Source: Akkermansia muciniphila
Lineage (GTDB): Bacteria > Verrucomicrobiota > Verrucomicrobiia > Limisphaerales > BJHT01
Length of the DNA stretch: 38,597 nt
Reading direction: 5' to 3'
Assembly (NCBI GenBank): GCA_945861535.1
Contig: CAMAUZ010000076.1
Span: forward strand, 1-38,597
Program-made: the position numbers and the translations under genes
Shown: piece after piece, positions 1 through 7,930 of the stretch
Numbering within the stretch: position 1 is the first letter of the stretch
Layout of the letters: every line of letters begins with the position of its first letter
Notes under the pieces: generated by a model
The model's input: the letters and a program-made list of their open reading frames with translations, nothing else
What the model was told of the DNA's origin: nothing
Database searches by the model: none

Positions 1-1620
1 CCGGAGCGCGACTTCGTTGACTACGCTTCGGCGCATCGTGTGGGTGAGGCCGAAATCGAATTCCTCTTGCGTAACGCGTCCACCATCGCCGGCGCGATGA
101 TCAAGCGGCATTCCGTTAGCCACGGCAGCTTCGGTGCCTACATCAAAGAGTTGGCGACGGTGATCAAGGCGGGTGGGGCCGCCACTGCGGAGCAGGCGGA
201 CGCCGCGCTGGCTCCGGCCTTCGAGGGACTCTTTCAACGGCCGCCGACGGCCGCCGAGGCCGGGCGTTACGGCGCTTTTTTCCGGGACAACGTCGCGAAA
301 CTGGGCGGCCCGGACGCGGTCGGGCAACTGCTCACCGCCCTGCTGTGCAACACGGAATTGATTCACCGGGTCGAGATTCCAGCCGGGCCGGGGAACCGTC
401 TCGCGCCGCGCGATCTGGCGCGGACGATCGCGTTTGCACTGACGGACGACGGGCCGGATACGGCGCTCGCCACGGCCGCCGCAGAGGGAAAACTCGCCAC
501 GCGCGAGGAGGTGGCGGCGCAGGTGAAACGCATGCTCGACGACGCCACGATCGCGAAGCCGCGTGTGCTGCGGTTTTTCCGCGAATACTTCGCCTACGCA
601 TCGGCCCCGGGCGTGTTCAAGGATGAGGTGACGCTGTTCCAGGAACTCGCCGTGCGCGGTGCGCGGGGCTGGAATGCGGACTTTTTCGTCAGCGACGCCG
701 ATCGGGTCGTGCTCGCCGCGCTCGCCGAGGACAAGGAGGTGCTGCGGAGCCTGCTGACGACGACGAAAACCCATGCGCTCACGGTGGACCCGCTATTTCA
801 GATTCACACCAAGAAGGACGCTTACCGGCAGCAGAAGAAGACCTTCGAGGCCGACGAGCAAACGGCCATGAAAATCTATGGCGTCTCCATCCCGACCCGC
901 CCGGACTGGGATCCCCATCGCCTCTACGACCTCCCGCCGGAGCACCGGCTCGGCTTGCTGACGCATCCCGCGTGGCTGGTGGCCCAGTCGGGCAACTTCG
1001 ACAACCACGCCATCCATCGCGGGCGCTGGATTCGCGAGAAGCTGCTTGGCGGAAAAATCCCCGAGGTGCCGATCACCGTCAATGCCATGCTGCCCGATGA
1101 GCGGCATCGCACGCTGCGCGACCGGATGCGGGTGACCCGCGAGGAATACTGCTGGACCTGCCACAAGCAGATGGACCCGCTCGGGCTGCCCTTCGAGCAA
1201 TTCGATCACTTCGGTCGTTTCCGCACGGAGGAGATGGTGGTGGACCCGGAGGCGACGTCGGCCAAAAAGAACCTCAAGAAGGACGGCATGCCTTGGAAAA
1301 CGTTGCACAAGCAGGTGCCGCTCGAGACGACCGGCGAAGTGAGCGGCAGCATCGATCCATCGCTCAATGGCCCGGTGAAGGATCCATTCGAGCTGATCCG
1401 GCGGCTCGCGGCGTCCGAGCATGTCGAGCAGGTTTTCGTGCGGCACGCGTTCCGCTATTTCCTGGGCCGCAACGAAACGCTCGCCGACGGACCGGCCCTC
1501 GTCGCAGCCCATCAGGCCTATCGGAAAAACGGCGGCAGCATGAGGGCGCTGGTCACCTCACTGCTCAGCTCGGATCCCTTTTTGTTTCGCACCCATCCAT
1601 CAGAAAAAACATCACCATGA
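1..1620 (+). CDS. DUF1592/DUF1588/DUF1585 cytochrome-like protein (5' partial)
   Basis: The frame is open from base 1, so the true start lies outside the window; the first possible internal start is GTG at 40. The visible part covers the middle and end of a planctomycete/verrucomicrobial multidomain protein. A DUF1592-like region comes first (LFQRPPTAAEAGRY, then DLARTIAFALTDD). A DUF1588-like region follows (GLLTHPAWLVAQS, HRGRWIREKLLGG) with a heme-type CWTCH at about codons 384-388 followed by KQMDPLGLPFEQFD. A DUF1585-like end follows (RYFLGRNETLADGPALVAAH). These proteins are exported and presumed to bind c-type heme; their substrate is unknown, though a role in polymer breakdown is often suggested. 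The stop codon overlaps the next start as ATGA, so the gene is translationally coupled to the DUF1552 gene. Family assignment is firm; function is not. Confidence 0.9.
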   Translation, partial: PERDFVDYASAHRVGEAEIEFLLRNASTIAGAMIKRHSVSHGSFGAYIKELATVIKAGGAATAEQADAALAPAFEGLFQRPPTAAEAGRYGAFFRDNVAKLGGPDAVGQLLTALLCNTELIHRVEIPAGPGNRLAPRDLARTIAFALTDDGPDTALATAAAEGKLATREEVAAQVKRMLDDATIAKPRVLRFFREYFAYASAPGVFKDEVTLFQELAVRGARGWNADFFVSDADRVVLAALAEDKEVLRSLLTTTKTHALTVDPLFQIHTKKDAYRQQKKTFEADEQTAMKIYGVSIPTRPDWDPHRLYDLPPEHRLGLLTHPAWLVAQSGNFDNHAIHRGRWIREKLLGGKIPEVPITVNAMLPDERHRTLRDRMRVTREEYCWTCHKQMDPLGLPFEQFDHFGRFRTEEMVVDPEATSAKKNLKKDGMPWKTLHKQVPLETTGEVSGSIDPSLNGPVKDPFELIRRLAASEHVEQVFVRHAFRYFLGRNETLADGPALVAAHQAYRKNGGSMRALVTSLLSSDPFLFRTHPSEKTSP

Positions 1621-3041
1621 ACCCCAACATTGGCCGCCGCACTTTGCTCAAATCGCTGTCCGCCGGAGCCGGTGGACTGGCATTCCTGCCCCTGATCAAC
1701 AAATTGACCGCGCTGGAAGCGGGGACCTACAAGACCCCAAAGCGCGTGGTCTTCGTCATGTTCGGCAACGGCTTCCACGAAAAGGGCTCGGTGCCCCTTG
1801 AATTGCCCGCGCCGGGACTGGAAGGGAAGGACACGAAATCGTATCCGCTGAAGGCACTCACGCTGCCGTTCGACATCGAGCCCTTCACGCCGTGGAAGAA
1901 CCGCCTGACGATCGTCCACGGCCTGCGGTCCGGCCCGGTGCATCCCGATCACGGCGCCGGCTTCGGGGCGCTCGCGGCGGTCAATGTCGGCGTGGGTGAC
2001 GACAAGCGGCGCAACGTGGTGGCCGAGACCATCGACGCGGCGATCGCGCGCAAGCTGGGCGGCATTTTCCCGCTGCTGAACCTCGGCATCGATCCCGGGC
2101 AGCCGGCCACGAAAGCGATTCGCTGCTCCTCCGCCTGGGGACCGGGCCAGCCACTCGCGGCGCAATGCCGGCCGGAACTGGCTTACGAGTCGCTCTTCGG
2201 CGGCATCGGCGCGACGAAGAACGACTTCGCGCTTCGCACGAACCTGCTCGACCTGCTCAAAGGCGACGTCAAGGCGCTCCGCTCGCAACTGCGCGGAACC
2301 GAATTGACGCAGCTCGACTATCAGATCGATGCGTTCGAGTCGCTCGGCCGCCGCGAAGCCCAGCTCGCCAAAATGTTCGACCAAGGCTTGCTGTCCAAGG
2401 CCGCGCCCAAACTGCCGACGCCGTATCCCGTCAAGTTTACCGACACGGTGACGGCCCAGTTCGACATCGCGGCGTCGGCGATCGTCACGGGACTGACCAA
2501 TGTGGTCACCATCACCTCCGAGCTTTGCACCGTCCGCGGCAACTACACCGGCATCTCCGACATGGGAACGCACGGGGTGGGCCACAACGAGACGGACGTG
2601 AAGCTGAATCTCACCGGCCTGGACATTTTGCCGAAAGTGCGGCGGCACATGGCCGAGCGCACCGCCGCGCTGCTCCAGCGGCTCGCGGAGATGCCCGAGG
2701 ACGGCGGCACGATGCTCGACAACACGCTGGTCGTCTTCATGAGCGACAGCGCGAACCGCCAGCACACCCACGGCGAGAACTGGCCGTTCGTCCTCCTGGG
2801 CAATCTCGGCGGACGCATCAAGACCAACCAGTTGGTCGTCTATCCGATCAAAACGGACAGCCCGACTTACAGCGGCACCCAGAACCGCATCATGACCGCG
2901 GCGGCGGAGAATCCGACGCTCAACGCCTTCTACAACACGCTCCTCCACGCCGTCGGCGCCCCGCGCGACCACTTCAACCTGGTCGGCCCCGACCAGAAGA
3001 ACCCCGTCCTGGCCGGCCCGTTGCGGGAACTGCTGGTGTGA
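1617..3041 (+). CDS. DUF1552 Tat-exported protein
   Basis: A 474-residue protein starting at the ATG that overlaps the upstream stop (ATGA). The N-terminus has a twin-arginine signal (NIGRRTLLKSLSAGAGGLAF), so it should be exported folded. The body matches DUF1552: a VVFVMFGNGFH strand, a VHPDHGAGFG segment, the SELCTVRGNYTGISDMGTHG region, and a late MSDSANRQHTHGENWPFVLLG segment recalling the metal-binding region of the related alkaline-phosphatase-like DUF1501 proteins. DUF1552 genes are usually found directly after DUF1592/1588/1585 genes, as here, which suggests the two products act together in the periplasm. The reaction is unknown. A longer frame running back to 1293 exists but overlaps the upstream gene heavily and lacks the signal sequence at its start. 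Confidence 0.9.
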   Translation: MNPNIGRRTLLKSLSAGAGGLAFLPLINKLTALEAGTYKTPKRVVFVMFGNGFHEKGSVPLELPAPGLEGKDTKSYPLKALTLPFDIEPFTPWKNRLTIVHGLRSGPVHPDHGAGFGALAAVNVGVGDDKRRNVVAETIDAAIARKLGGIFPLLNLGIDPGQPATKAIRCSSAWGPGQPLAAQCRPELAYESLFGGIGATKNDFALRTNLLDLLKGDVKALRSQLRGTELTQLDYQIDAFESLGRREAQLAKMFDQGLLSKAAPKLPTPYPVKFTDTVTAQFDIAASAIVTGLTNVVTITSELCTVRGNYTGISDMGTHGVGHNETDVKLNLTGLDILPKVRRHMAERTAALLQRLAEMPEDGGTMLDNTLVVFMSDSANRQHTHGENWPFVLLGNLGGRIKTNQLVVYPIKTDSPTYSGTQNRIMTAAAENPTLNAFYNTLLHAVGAPRDHFNLVGPDQKNPVLAGPLRELLV

Positions 3042-3136
3042 TGGTGAACCACCTTTTCCACAGCTTCATCGTTTGCATCACCACTGCGTTCGCCCTTCCT
3101 CCGGCAACTGCCGCTGACACCGAACCGCGCGAGTGA
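3041..3136 (+). CDS. tiny coupled ORF with signal-peptide-like start (possible gene remnant)
   Basis: A 31-codon ORF whose ATG overlaps the DUF1552 stop as TGATG, a classic coupling arrangement. It encodes MVNHLFHSFIVCITTAFALP followed by PATAADTEPRE, which reads as a complete signal peptide with an Ala-x-Ala cleavage site and then a stop. The following ~100 bases continue without an obvious domain before the sulfatase gene. It may be the stump of a secreted third operon gene truncated by mutation, or a short exported peptide. The frame and coupling are seen directly; function is unknown. Confidence 0.4.
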   Translation: MVNHLFHSFIVCITTAFALPPATAADTEPRE

Positions 3137-3244
3137 AGGTGCGGCAAAGTTGTTTCAGAAGATTTACGACAAGGCGATTTGAATGCTGTTCCGGTGCGAG
3201 TATCCATTACCAAGAACTGACCTCGTTATGAAAGTAACGAACAG

Positions 3245-4816
3245 ATGAAAGCGAACGCCATGAAACCCAGTCTCGCACTTTTCGCCGCCCTGCTGCTCGC
3301 GCCGCTGGCCGGACTAACTGCCGCCGCGCCTCCCAAACCCAACATCGTCTTCATCTACGCCGACGACTGGGGCTGGGGCGATCTGTCCTGTCACGGCAAC
3401 ACGTGGCTGAAAACTCCTCGACTCGACAAGCTGGCCAGTGAGGGCATTGATTTTCAGCAGTTTAATGTGCTCAGTCCGATCTGCTCGCCCAGTCGTGCGG
3501 CGGCCCTGACGGGGCGTTTTCCGGGTCGCTTCGGAATCAACACGGTCTTCGGTGTCGCCAAGCCTCCGGAGATGCCGGACTGGTTGGACCCCAAGGCACC
3601 CACGACACCACGCTTGCTCAAAGCAGCGGGCTATCGCACGGGGCACTTTGGTAAATGGCATCTGGGGGAAGGGAAACCGACCATGGCGGACTACGGCTTT
3701 GACGAGTCGGCGGTCTATCACGGGCCGGGGCCGAAAGTCGGACCGTATGGCAACGATATTCCCAATCAGGCAGTGAAGTTCATCGAGGCGAACAAAGACC
3801 GTCCGCTCTGCGTGAACGTGTGGCTGCATGAGAGTCACCTGGCCCATAGCCCGTCGGACGAATCCATGGCGCGGTGGAAACATCTCGACCCCCGGCAACA
3901 GGTTTATGCGGCCGTCATCACCGACGGCGACAACAAGGTCGGCATGATCCTCGATGCGCTGGAGCGGTGCGGAATCGCGCAGAATACGCTGGTGGTATTT
4001 TCCAGCGATAACGGCCCTGCAAAACTCAAGGAGGACGACAAAGGCGAACCCGGCAAGTATCGCAGTCACTACAATGTCGGTGAAACCGGCGGTCTGCGGG
4101 GACAGAAAACCAGTCTCTTTGAAGGCGGCGTGCGCGTGCCGTTCATCGTGCGGTGGCCGGGCCATGCTCCGGCTGGCTTGAAAAATGACGCCACCGTTCT
4201 GACGGCGGTGGATTTGCTCCCCACCTTCTGCGCCGCCGCCGGAGTCACCCCGCCGACCGATGCCAATGGCGACGGCGAAAATATGCTCCCGGCACTCAAG
4301 GGCGAACCCTTCCTGCGCACCCGCCCCATTTTCTGGCGGATCAACGGCAACAAAAAGGACCCCAACTTCTGGCCGGATCTGGCGGTTCGCGACGGGGATT
4401 GGAAACTGGTGACGACCTTCGACGGCCAGAAGCTCGAACTGCACGATCTCAAGGCGAATCGCATCGAAGACGCTGGCAAGGACGCCGCCGAAGCGCACCC
4501 GGAAATCACCCAGCGCCTGGGCAAACTCATTCGTGATTGGTATGCGACGCTGCCCACCAAAGCAGATCCAGACTGTTTGGCAAAACCACAAGAGAGCGAG
4601 CCGAAGAAGCGCTTGGAAAAGGCCGCGCCCAAATCTGAAGCTCCCGCTAAAGACCGCATCCAGCCACAACCGCCCCGCCCTGGCAAACCCGGCTCACAGC
4701 GACTTTCCCGACCGCAGCCAATTTCCAAGGGGGAGGTCAGGATGTCTGAGGCTTTGGAGCAGGAACTCGCAGCGGCTCGCGCCCGGCTCGCGCCACCGCG
4801 TTCGGCAGGGGATTGA
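3245..4816 (+). CDS. secreted sulfatase (formylglycine type) with long C-terminal tail
   Basis: A 523-residue type I sulfatase. A signal peptide (residues 1-28) ends near LTAAA. The N-terminal metal site is D40-D41 in FIYADDWGWGD, and the formylglycine signature is CSPSRAAALTGR with C80 as the residue to be oxidised. Further conserved blocks are GKWHLG, VFSSDNGPA and the substrate-side H in VWLHESH. The product should hydrolyse sulfate esters of polysaccharides or small molecules outside the cytoplasm. The catalytic fold appears complete by about residue 450; the last ~70 residues are rich in Pro, Lys and Arg, unlike the enzyme core. Inside that tail, ATG 4742 (codon 500) is preceded by GGGGGAGGTC, a strong ribosome-binding-like sequence. 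The stop overlaps the start of the PIN gene (TTGA). No sulfatase maturase is in the window. Confidence 0.92.
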   Translation: MKANAMKPSLALFAALLLAPLAGLTAAAPPKPNIVFIYADDWGWGDLSCHGNTWLKTPRLDKLASEGIDFQQFNVLSPICSPSRAAALTGRFPGRFGINTVFGVAKPPEMPDWLDPKAPTTPRLLKAAGYRTGHFGKWHLGEGKPTMADYGFDESAVYHGPGPKVGPYGNDIPNQAVKFIEANKDRPLCVNVWLHESHLAHSPSDESMARWKHLDPRQQVYAAVITDGDNKVGMILDALERCGIAQNTLVVFSSDNGPAKLKEDDKGEPGKYRSHYNVGETGGLRGQKTSLFEGGVRVPFIVRWPGHAPAGLKNDATVLTAVDLLPTFCAAAGVTPPTDANGDGENMLPALKGEPFLRTRPIFWRINGNKKDPNFWPDLAVRDGDWKLVTTFDGQKLELHDLKANRIEDAGKDAAEAHPEITQRLGKLIRDWYATLPTKADPDCLAKPQESEPKKRLEKAAPKSEAPAKDRIQPQPPRPGKPGSQRLSRPQPISKGEVRMSEALEQELAAARARLAPPRSAGD

Positions 4817-5217
4817 TCCTCGAGACTTCGCTGCTGGTGGCGCACGAACGACGGAAGTTCGACCTGCCCGCCTTCCTGCTCGCCCACGGTGACGAACCCG
4901 TTGCCATCGCCGCCATAACCTACTCCGAAGTGCTACATGGTTGGCATCGCGCCACCGACCCCAAGATCAAGTCCGAGCGTGGACTGTACGTCGCCGGAGT
5001 GAGGCGGGATTACACGATCATCTCGTTCGCCGAGGCGCAGGCGAAACACCATGCGCGAGTCTGGGCGGACTTGGAAACGGGCGGTCTCCTCATCGGCGCG
5101 CATGACCTGCAAATCGCCGCGACGGCGTTGAGTCTGGGCTATGCGGTGGCGACGCTGAACGCGCGGGAGTTCGCCCGCGTGCCTGGGTTACAGGTGGTTC
5201 GAGTGGAGCGGGGATAA
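4813..5217 (+). CDS. VapC-like PIN-domain protein
   Basis: A 134-residue PIN-domain ribonuclease-like protein. The start is TTG at 4813, overlapping the sulfatase stop (TTGA); no ATG or GTG exists further upstream before an in-frame stop at 4747. It begins MILETSLLVAHERRKFDLP, which aligns with the usual LILDTSLLIAAER start of this VapC/FitB group, except that the first catalytic Asp is Glu. Other PIN acidic positions are kept: the E in YSEVLHGWHRA, the D in IGAHDLQIAATAL, and the late TLNAREFARVPGL block. The family normally cleaves RNA and pairs with a small antitoxin encoded just upstream; no complete antitoxin is present here. The gene may be an orphan or decayed toxin. Family call is good; activity is uncertain because of the D-to-E change. 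Confidence 0.75.
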   Translation: MILETSLLVAHERRKFDLPAFLLAHGDEPVAIAAITYSEVLHGWHRATDPKIKSERGLYVAGVRRDYTIISFAEAQAKHHARVWADLETGGLLIGAHDLQIAATALSLGYAVATLNAREFARVPGLQVVRVERG

Positions 5218-5497
5218 GGATGTGCGCCGAGATGTTTCAGGTTCACTTCGCCATGAGGGTGTTTTTCAACCGCGTTCTCAAGACATCTCCGGCCCGCGCA
5301 ACCGGTCCCTGCCAGCGCTGAACTGGTCGGCCGTGATGCTCAGACGCTGGCGGATGGAGGCGTGGCGGCTCGTGGTTTGATGGTTGTTCGTCGTGCTGAA
5401 GGCGCGGCGTTCTGGCCGCGTTGAAAGCCGTTTCGACCAGCAGCACGGAGGGTGCTTGAGCTTGCCCCGCCCGCTGTCTGACGAGTAGGATTCGCTC

Positions 5498-5710
5498 ATG
5501 AAGAAAGAGCCCGCCTACCATTCCGACCCGGAGATTCTGAGCGGCCTGCTGGTGTTCAAGGGCACGCGGGTGCCGGTGAAAAGTTTGTTCGACCACCTCA
5601 AGGCGGGGGATTCCATCGAGGTGTTTCTGGACGGCTTCCCCAGCGTGAAACGGGCGCAGGTGCTGGCGGTGTTGCAGGAGATGGAAACGGAAGTTCTGGC
5701 CCACGCGTAA
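5498..5710 (+). CDS. DUF433 antitoxin
   Basis: A 70-residue DUF433 (COG2442) protein. The family pattern is clear: HSDPEILSGLLVFKGTRVPV, then FDHLKAGDSIEVFLDGFPSV, then a C-terminal helix. DUF433 proteins fold as a small helix-turn-helix domain and act as antitoxins for the DUF5615 PIN-like protein, which follows after one base. The pair most likely forms an autoregulated type II toxin-antitoxin operon. The ATG start is preceded by GACGAGTAGGATTC, a modest ribosome-binding sequence. Confidence 0.85.
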   Translation: MKKEPAYHSDPEILSGLLVFKGTRVPVKSLFDHLKAGDSIEVFLDGFPSVKRAQVLAVLQEMETEVLAHA

Positions 5711-5711
5711 C

Positions 5712-6032
5712 GTGCGCATTCTGTTGGATGAAAATCTAAACTGGCGGCTGGTACGGTTTCTGCCCGGCCACGACGTGAAATCCGTCCCGCGCATCGGATG
5801 GGCGGGTTTGAAGAATGGGAAACTGCTGGCCCGCGCACAGGGGGAATTTGACGTGCTCCTCACCATGGACGGGTCGATGGCCAGCCAGCAAAATCTCGCC
5901 CGGTTTCGTCTCGCCATCGTCGCCCTGTGCGCGCCATCGAACCGCTTGGAAGACACCAGTCCGTTGATGCCGGAGGTGCTCGCCGTGTTGCCGTCGCTGA
6001 AGCCGGGAAGCGTGGTGAAGATTGGTGGTTGA
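5712..6032 (+). CDS. DUF5615 PIN-like toxin
   Basis: A 106-residue DUF5615 (COG4634) protein starting at GTG 5712, one base after the DUF433 stop. It shows the family start MRILLDENLNWRLVRFLPGH with acidic residues in LLDEN, the IGWAGLKNGKLL segment, and the second acidic motif in VLLTMDGSMASQQNL. DUF5615 proteins are PIN-like nucleases and the presumed toxin of DUF433 modules. Length is normal and no frameshift is visible. This is the second PIN-type gene within 1.3 kb. Confidence 0.85.
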   Translation: MRILLDENLNWRLVRFLPGHDVKSVPRIGWAGLKNGKLLARAQGEFDVLLTMDGSMASQQNLARFRLAIVALCAPSNRLEDTSPLMPEVLAVLPSLKPGSVVKIGG

Positions 6033-6139
6033 GGAGGGGTTCGCGGGCGGATTGCGAGGAATGGTGTTTTCCGCGTCCTCGTGGGTAACCGTGCGGCATC
6101 AGAGCGTGGGAGATTTTGCGACCGAAGTGCATCCCCCGA

Positions 6140-6183
6140 CGCCGGATGCGAGGGCGTATCCGGCGACACGCGGGGGCGCGTGT
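6140..6183. terminator. two adjacent hairpins between converging genes
   Basis: The 176-bp gap between the converging DUF5615 gene and the minus-strand sulfatase holds two perfect stems: CGCCGGAT (6140-6147) with ATCCGGCG (6158-6165), and ACACGCG (6166-6172) with CGCGTGT (6177-6183) around a GGGG loop. No clean T-tract follows, so this is a plausible bidirectional stop or a copy of a dispersed palindrome rather than a proven intrinsic terminator. Confidence 0.4.
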
Positions 6184-6208
6184 GCTCCCCCAGCTTCGGG
6201 GTTCGGAT

Positions 6209-7684
6209 TCAATCCGGAATCGGATCGTTCTTCCCCACATCCTTGCCTTCCCAGTTCACGGCGCCGGTGGCGGCGTCGTAGAGGAGGATGCGGTGCTGGC
6301 TGTTGGGGACGGGCTTTTTGTTGAGCTTGGGGAGCCATTTCGCGAGGTCGCGTTTGGTGGCGGCGTGTTGCGGGGCGGCGGCGAGGTTGTGCCATTCGTT
6401 CGGGTCGGCGGCGAGGTCGTAGAGTTCCTCGGTGGCGTCGGCGTAGCGGATGTAACGCCAGCGTTCGGTGCGGATGGTGTGGTTGTCGTGGTTGTGCGTG
6501 GTGATGGCGGGGAAGTCGCGCGGGGCGCGTGCGTCCTTGAGTTGCGGGACGAGGCTGTGGCCTTCGAGGTCGGGGCGCGCGGGGAAGGCGGCGAGTTCGA
6601 GGAGGGTGGGGAAAATGTCGAGGAGTTCGGCGGGCCGGGCGCACTTGGCGTCTTTCGCGATGCCGGGGCCGGCGAAGATGAGGGGGACGCGGGTGGAGCG
6701 GTCCCAGAGCGTGTTCTTGCCGGTGATGAGTTTTTCGCCGAGGTGCCAGCCGTGGTCGCTCCAGAGGACGACGATGGTGTTGTCGGCGCGTCCGGTGGCG
6801 TCGAGGGCGTCGAGGACGCGGCCGACCTGGGCATCCATGAAGCTGATGGTGGCGAGGTAGGCGCGGACGAGGGGCCGCCATTCGTTGCGTTCGCGCAGCG
6901 TGTGCAGGCGCGGCTCGGGGAGACGCCAGTGGAGATACCAGGAGAAGCGCGGCGTGTCGTCGCGGTCGGTGTCGAGCACGGGCGGCATTTGCAGCGTGGC
7001 GTCGGGGTAGAGGTCGAACCATTTCTGCGGCGCGTAACAGGGGACGTGCGGCATGCGGAAGCCCGCGCCGATGAAGAAGGGTTTGTCCTTGGGCGCGGCG
7101 GCGAGGGCGTCGCGGGCGGCGGTGGCGATTTTGTAATCGCCGTGGTCTTCGTCGCGTTCGGGGAACGCGCCCCAGTCCATCGCGGGATGGCGCGGCGCGG
7201 GGAGATTGGCGAAGGGTTTCTCCGGTTTGCCGGGGCCGGGAGCGGGGCCCCAGGTGTTGAATTCTGCCGGGCGGTCTTTGGGTTTGATGGAGCCGTCGTG
7301 GTAAATCTTGCCGCTGGTGTAGGTGTGGTAGCCGGCGCTGGTGAAGGTCTGCGGGAGGGTGATGTGGTTCTTCAACTCAGCGACATCGCGGATGCCGGGG
7401 GTGAGGCCGTAGATGCCGGTGGTCGAGGGGCGCAGGCCGGTGAGGAGGCTCGAACGCGAGGGATTGCAGAGCGGTGCCTGGCAGTGCGCGTTGGTGAAGA
7501 GCGTGCCGCGTTTGGCGAGGCGGTCGATGTTCGGGGTCTTCACTTGCGGATGGCCGCCGAGGCAGCCGAGCCAGTCGTTTTGGTCGTCGATGGCGAGGAA
7601 GAGGACGTTGGGGCGCGGGGCGGCGGTGGCGGGTGTGACGGAGAGGGAGAGAAGGAGGGAAAGGGAGACGGAGAGAAGGCGCAT
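6209..7684 (-). CDS. secreted sulfatase (iduronate-2-sulfatase-like)
   Basis: A 491-residue type I sulfatase on the minus strand. A leucine/serine-rich signal peptide spans residues 1-22. The metal site is D33-D34 in LAIDDQNDWLGCLGGHP, a start typical of the iduronate-2-sulfatase-like branch. The formylglycine signature is CNPSRSSLLTG with C73. GKIYHDG, the WSDHGWHLGEK block (metal-binding D and H) and the C-terminal WRYIRYADATEELYDL strand complete the fold. It should remove sulfate from polysaccharides after export. It is not closely related to the sulfatase at 3245. It lies 246 bp downstream of the PVC heme-binding gene on the same strand, with a long palindrome between them. The signal peptide is encoded by an almost pure purine (plus strand) tract. 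Confidence 0.92.
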   Translation of the reverse strand: MRLLSVSLSLLLSLSVTPATAAPRPNVLFLAIDDQNDWLGCLGGHPQVKTPNIDRLAKRGTLFTNAHCQAPLCNPSRSSLLTGLRPSTTGIYGLTPGIRDVAELKNHITLPQTFTSAGYHTYTSGKIYHDGSIKPKDRPAEFNTWGPAPGPGKPEKPFANLPAPRHPAMDWGAFPERDEDHGDYKIATAARDALAAAPKDKPFFIGAGFRMPHVPCYAPQKWFDLYPDATLQMPPVLDTDRDDTPRFSWYLHWRLPEPRLHTLRERNEWRPLVRAYLATISFMDAQVGRVLDALDATGRADNTIVVLWSDHGWHLGEKLITGKNTLWDRSTRVPLIFAGPGIAKDAKCARPAELLDIFPTLLELAAFPARPDLEGHSLVPQLKDARAPRDFPAITTHNHDNHTIRTERWRYIRYADATEELYDLAADPNEWHNLAAAPQHAATKRDLAKWLPKLNKKPVPNSQHRILLYDAATGAVNWEGKDVGKNDPIPD

Positions 7685-7741
7685 GGGGAAAGGGTTAAGG
7701 CGTTGAAGGGTTGAAGGGTGAAAGGGGGCGGGCTGGCCTCC

Positions 7742-7827
7742 GTTGGTAGGGCGCGTCTGTCCTCAGCGCGCCGCGGGGGCGTGTGGACCCGCAAGCGGCG
7801 CGCTGAGGACAGGCGCGCCCTACCAGC
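7742..7827. repeat. 33-bp-arm palindrome
   Basis: Left arm 7742-7774 (GTTGGTAGGGCGCGTCTGTC...) pairs with right arm 7795-7827 at 31 of 33 positions, around a 20-base loop. It lies in the spacer between the PVC heme-binding gene and the downstream sulfatase. It could form a strong RNA hairpin and limit read-through, and looks like a dispersed palindromic repeat rather than a gene-specific site. Confidence 0.85.
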
Positions 7828-7930
7828 TCGGTTGCAGACGGAGGCCGGGAATGTCTGTGGCATTTGGCGGAGGTGGGGCACTTGCGGGCGGGCCGCCCGC
7901 GCTCTTGAGCAGCGGGGCGCGGGCGTTCCA

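Noticed and set aside
1518-2972. A 484-codon minus-strand frame opposite DUF1552
   Set aside because: Arg/Gly/Val/Gln-rich shadow with no recognisable domain; the plus-strand protein has a Tat signal and family motifs.
5220-5321. A 33-codon plus-strand ORF starting MCAEMFQVHF between the two toxin loci
   Set aside because: No domain, no signal peptide and no coupling; length is within chance expectation.
6116-7714. A 532-codon plus-strand frame opposite the second sulfatase
   Set aside because: It is the antisense shadow of a sulfatase with complete catalytic motifs.
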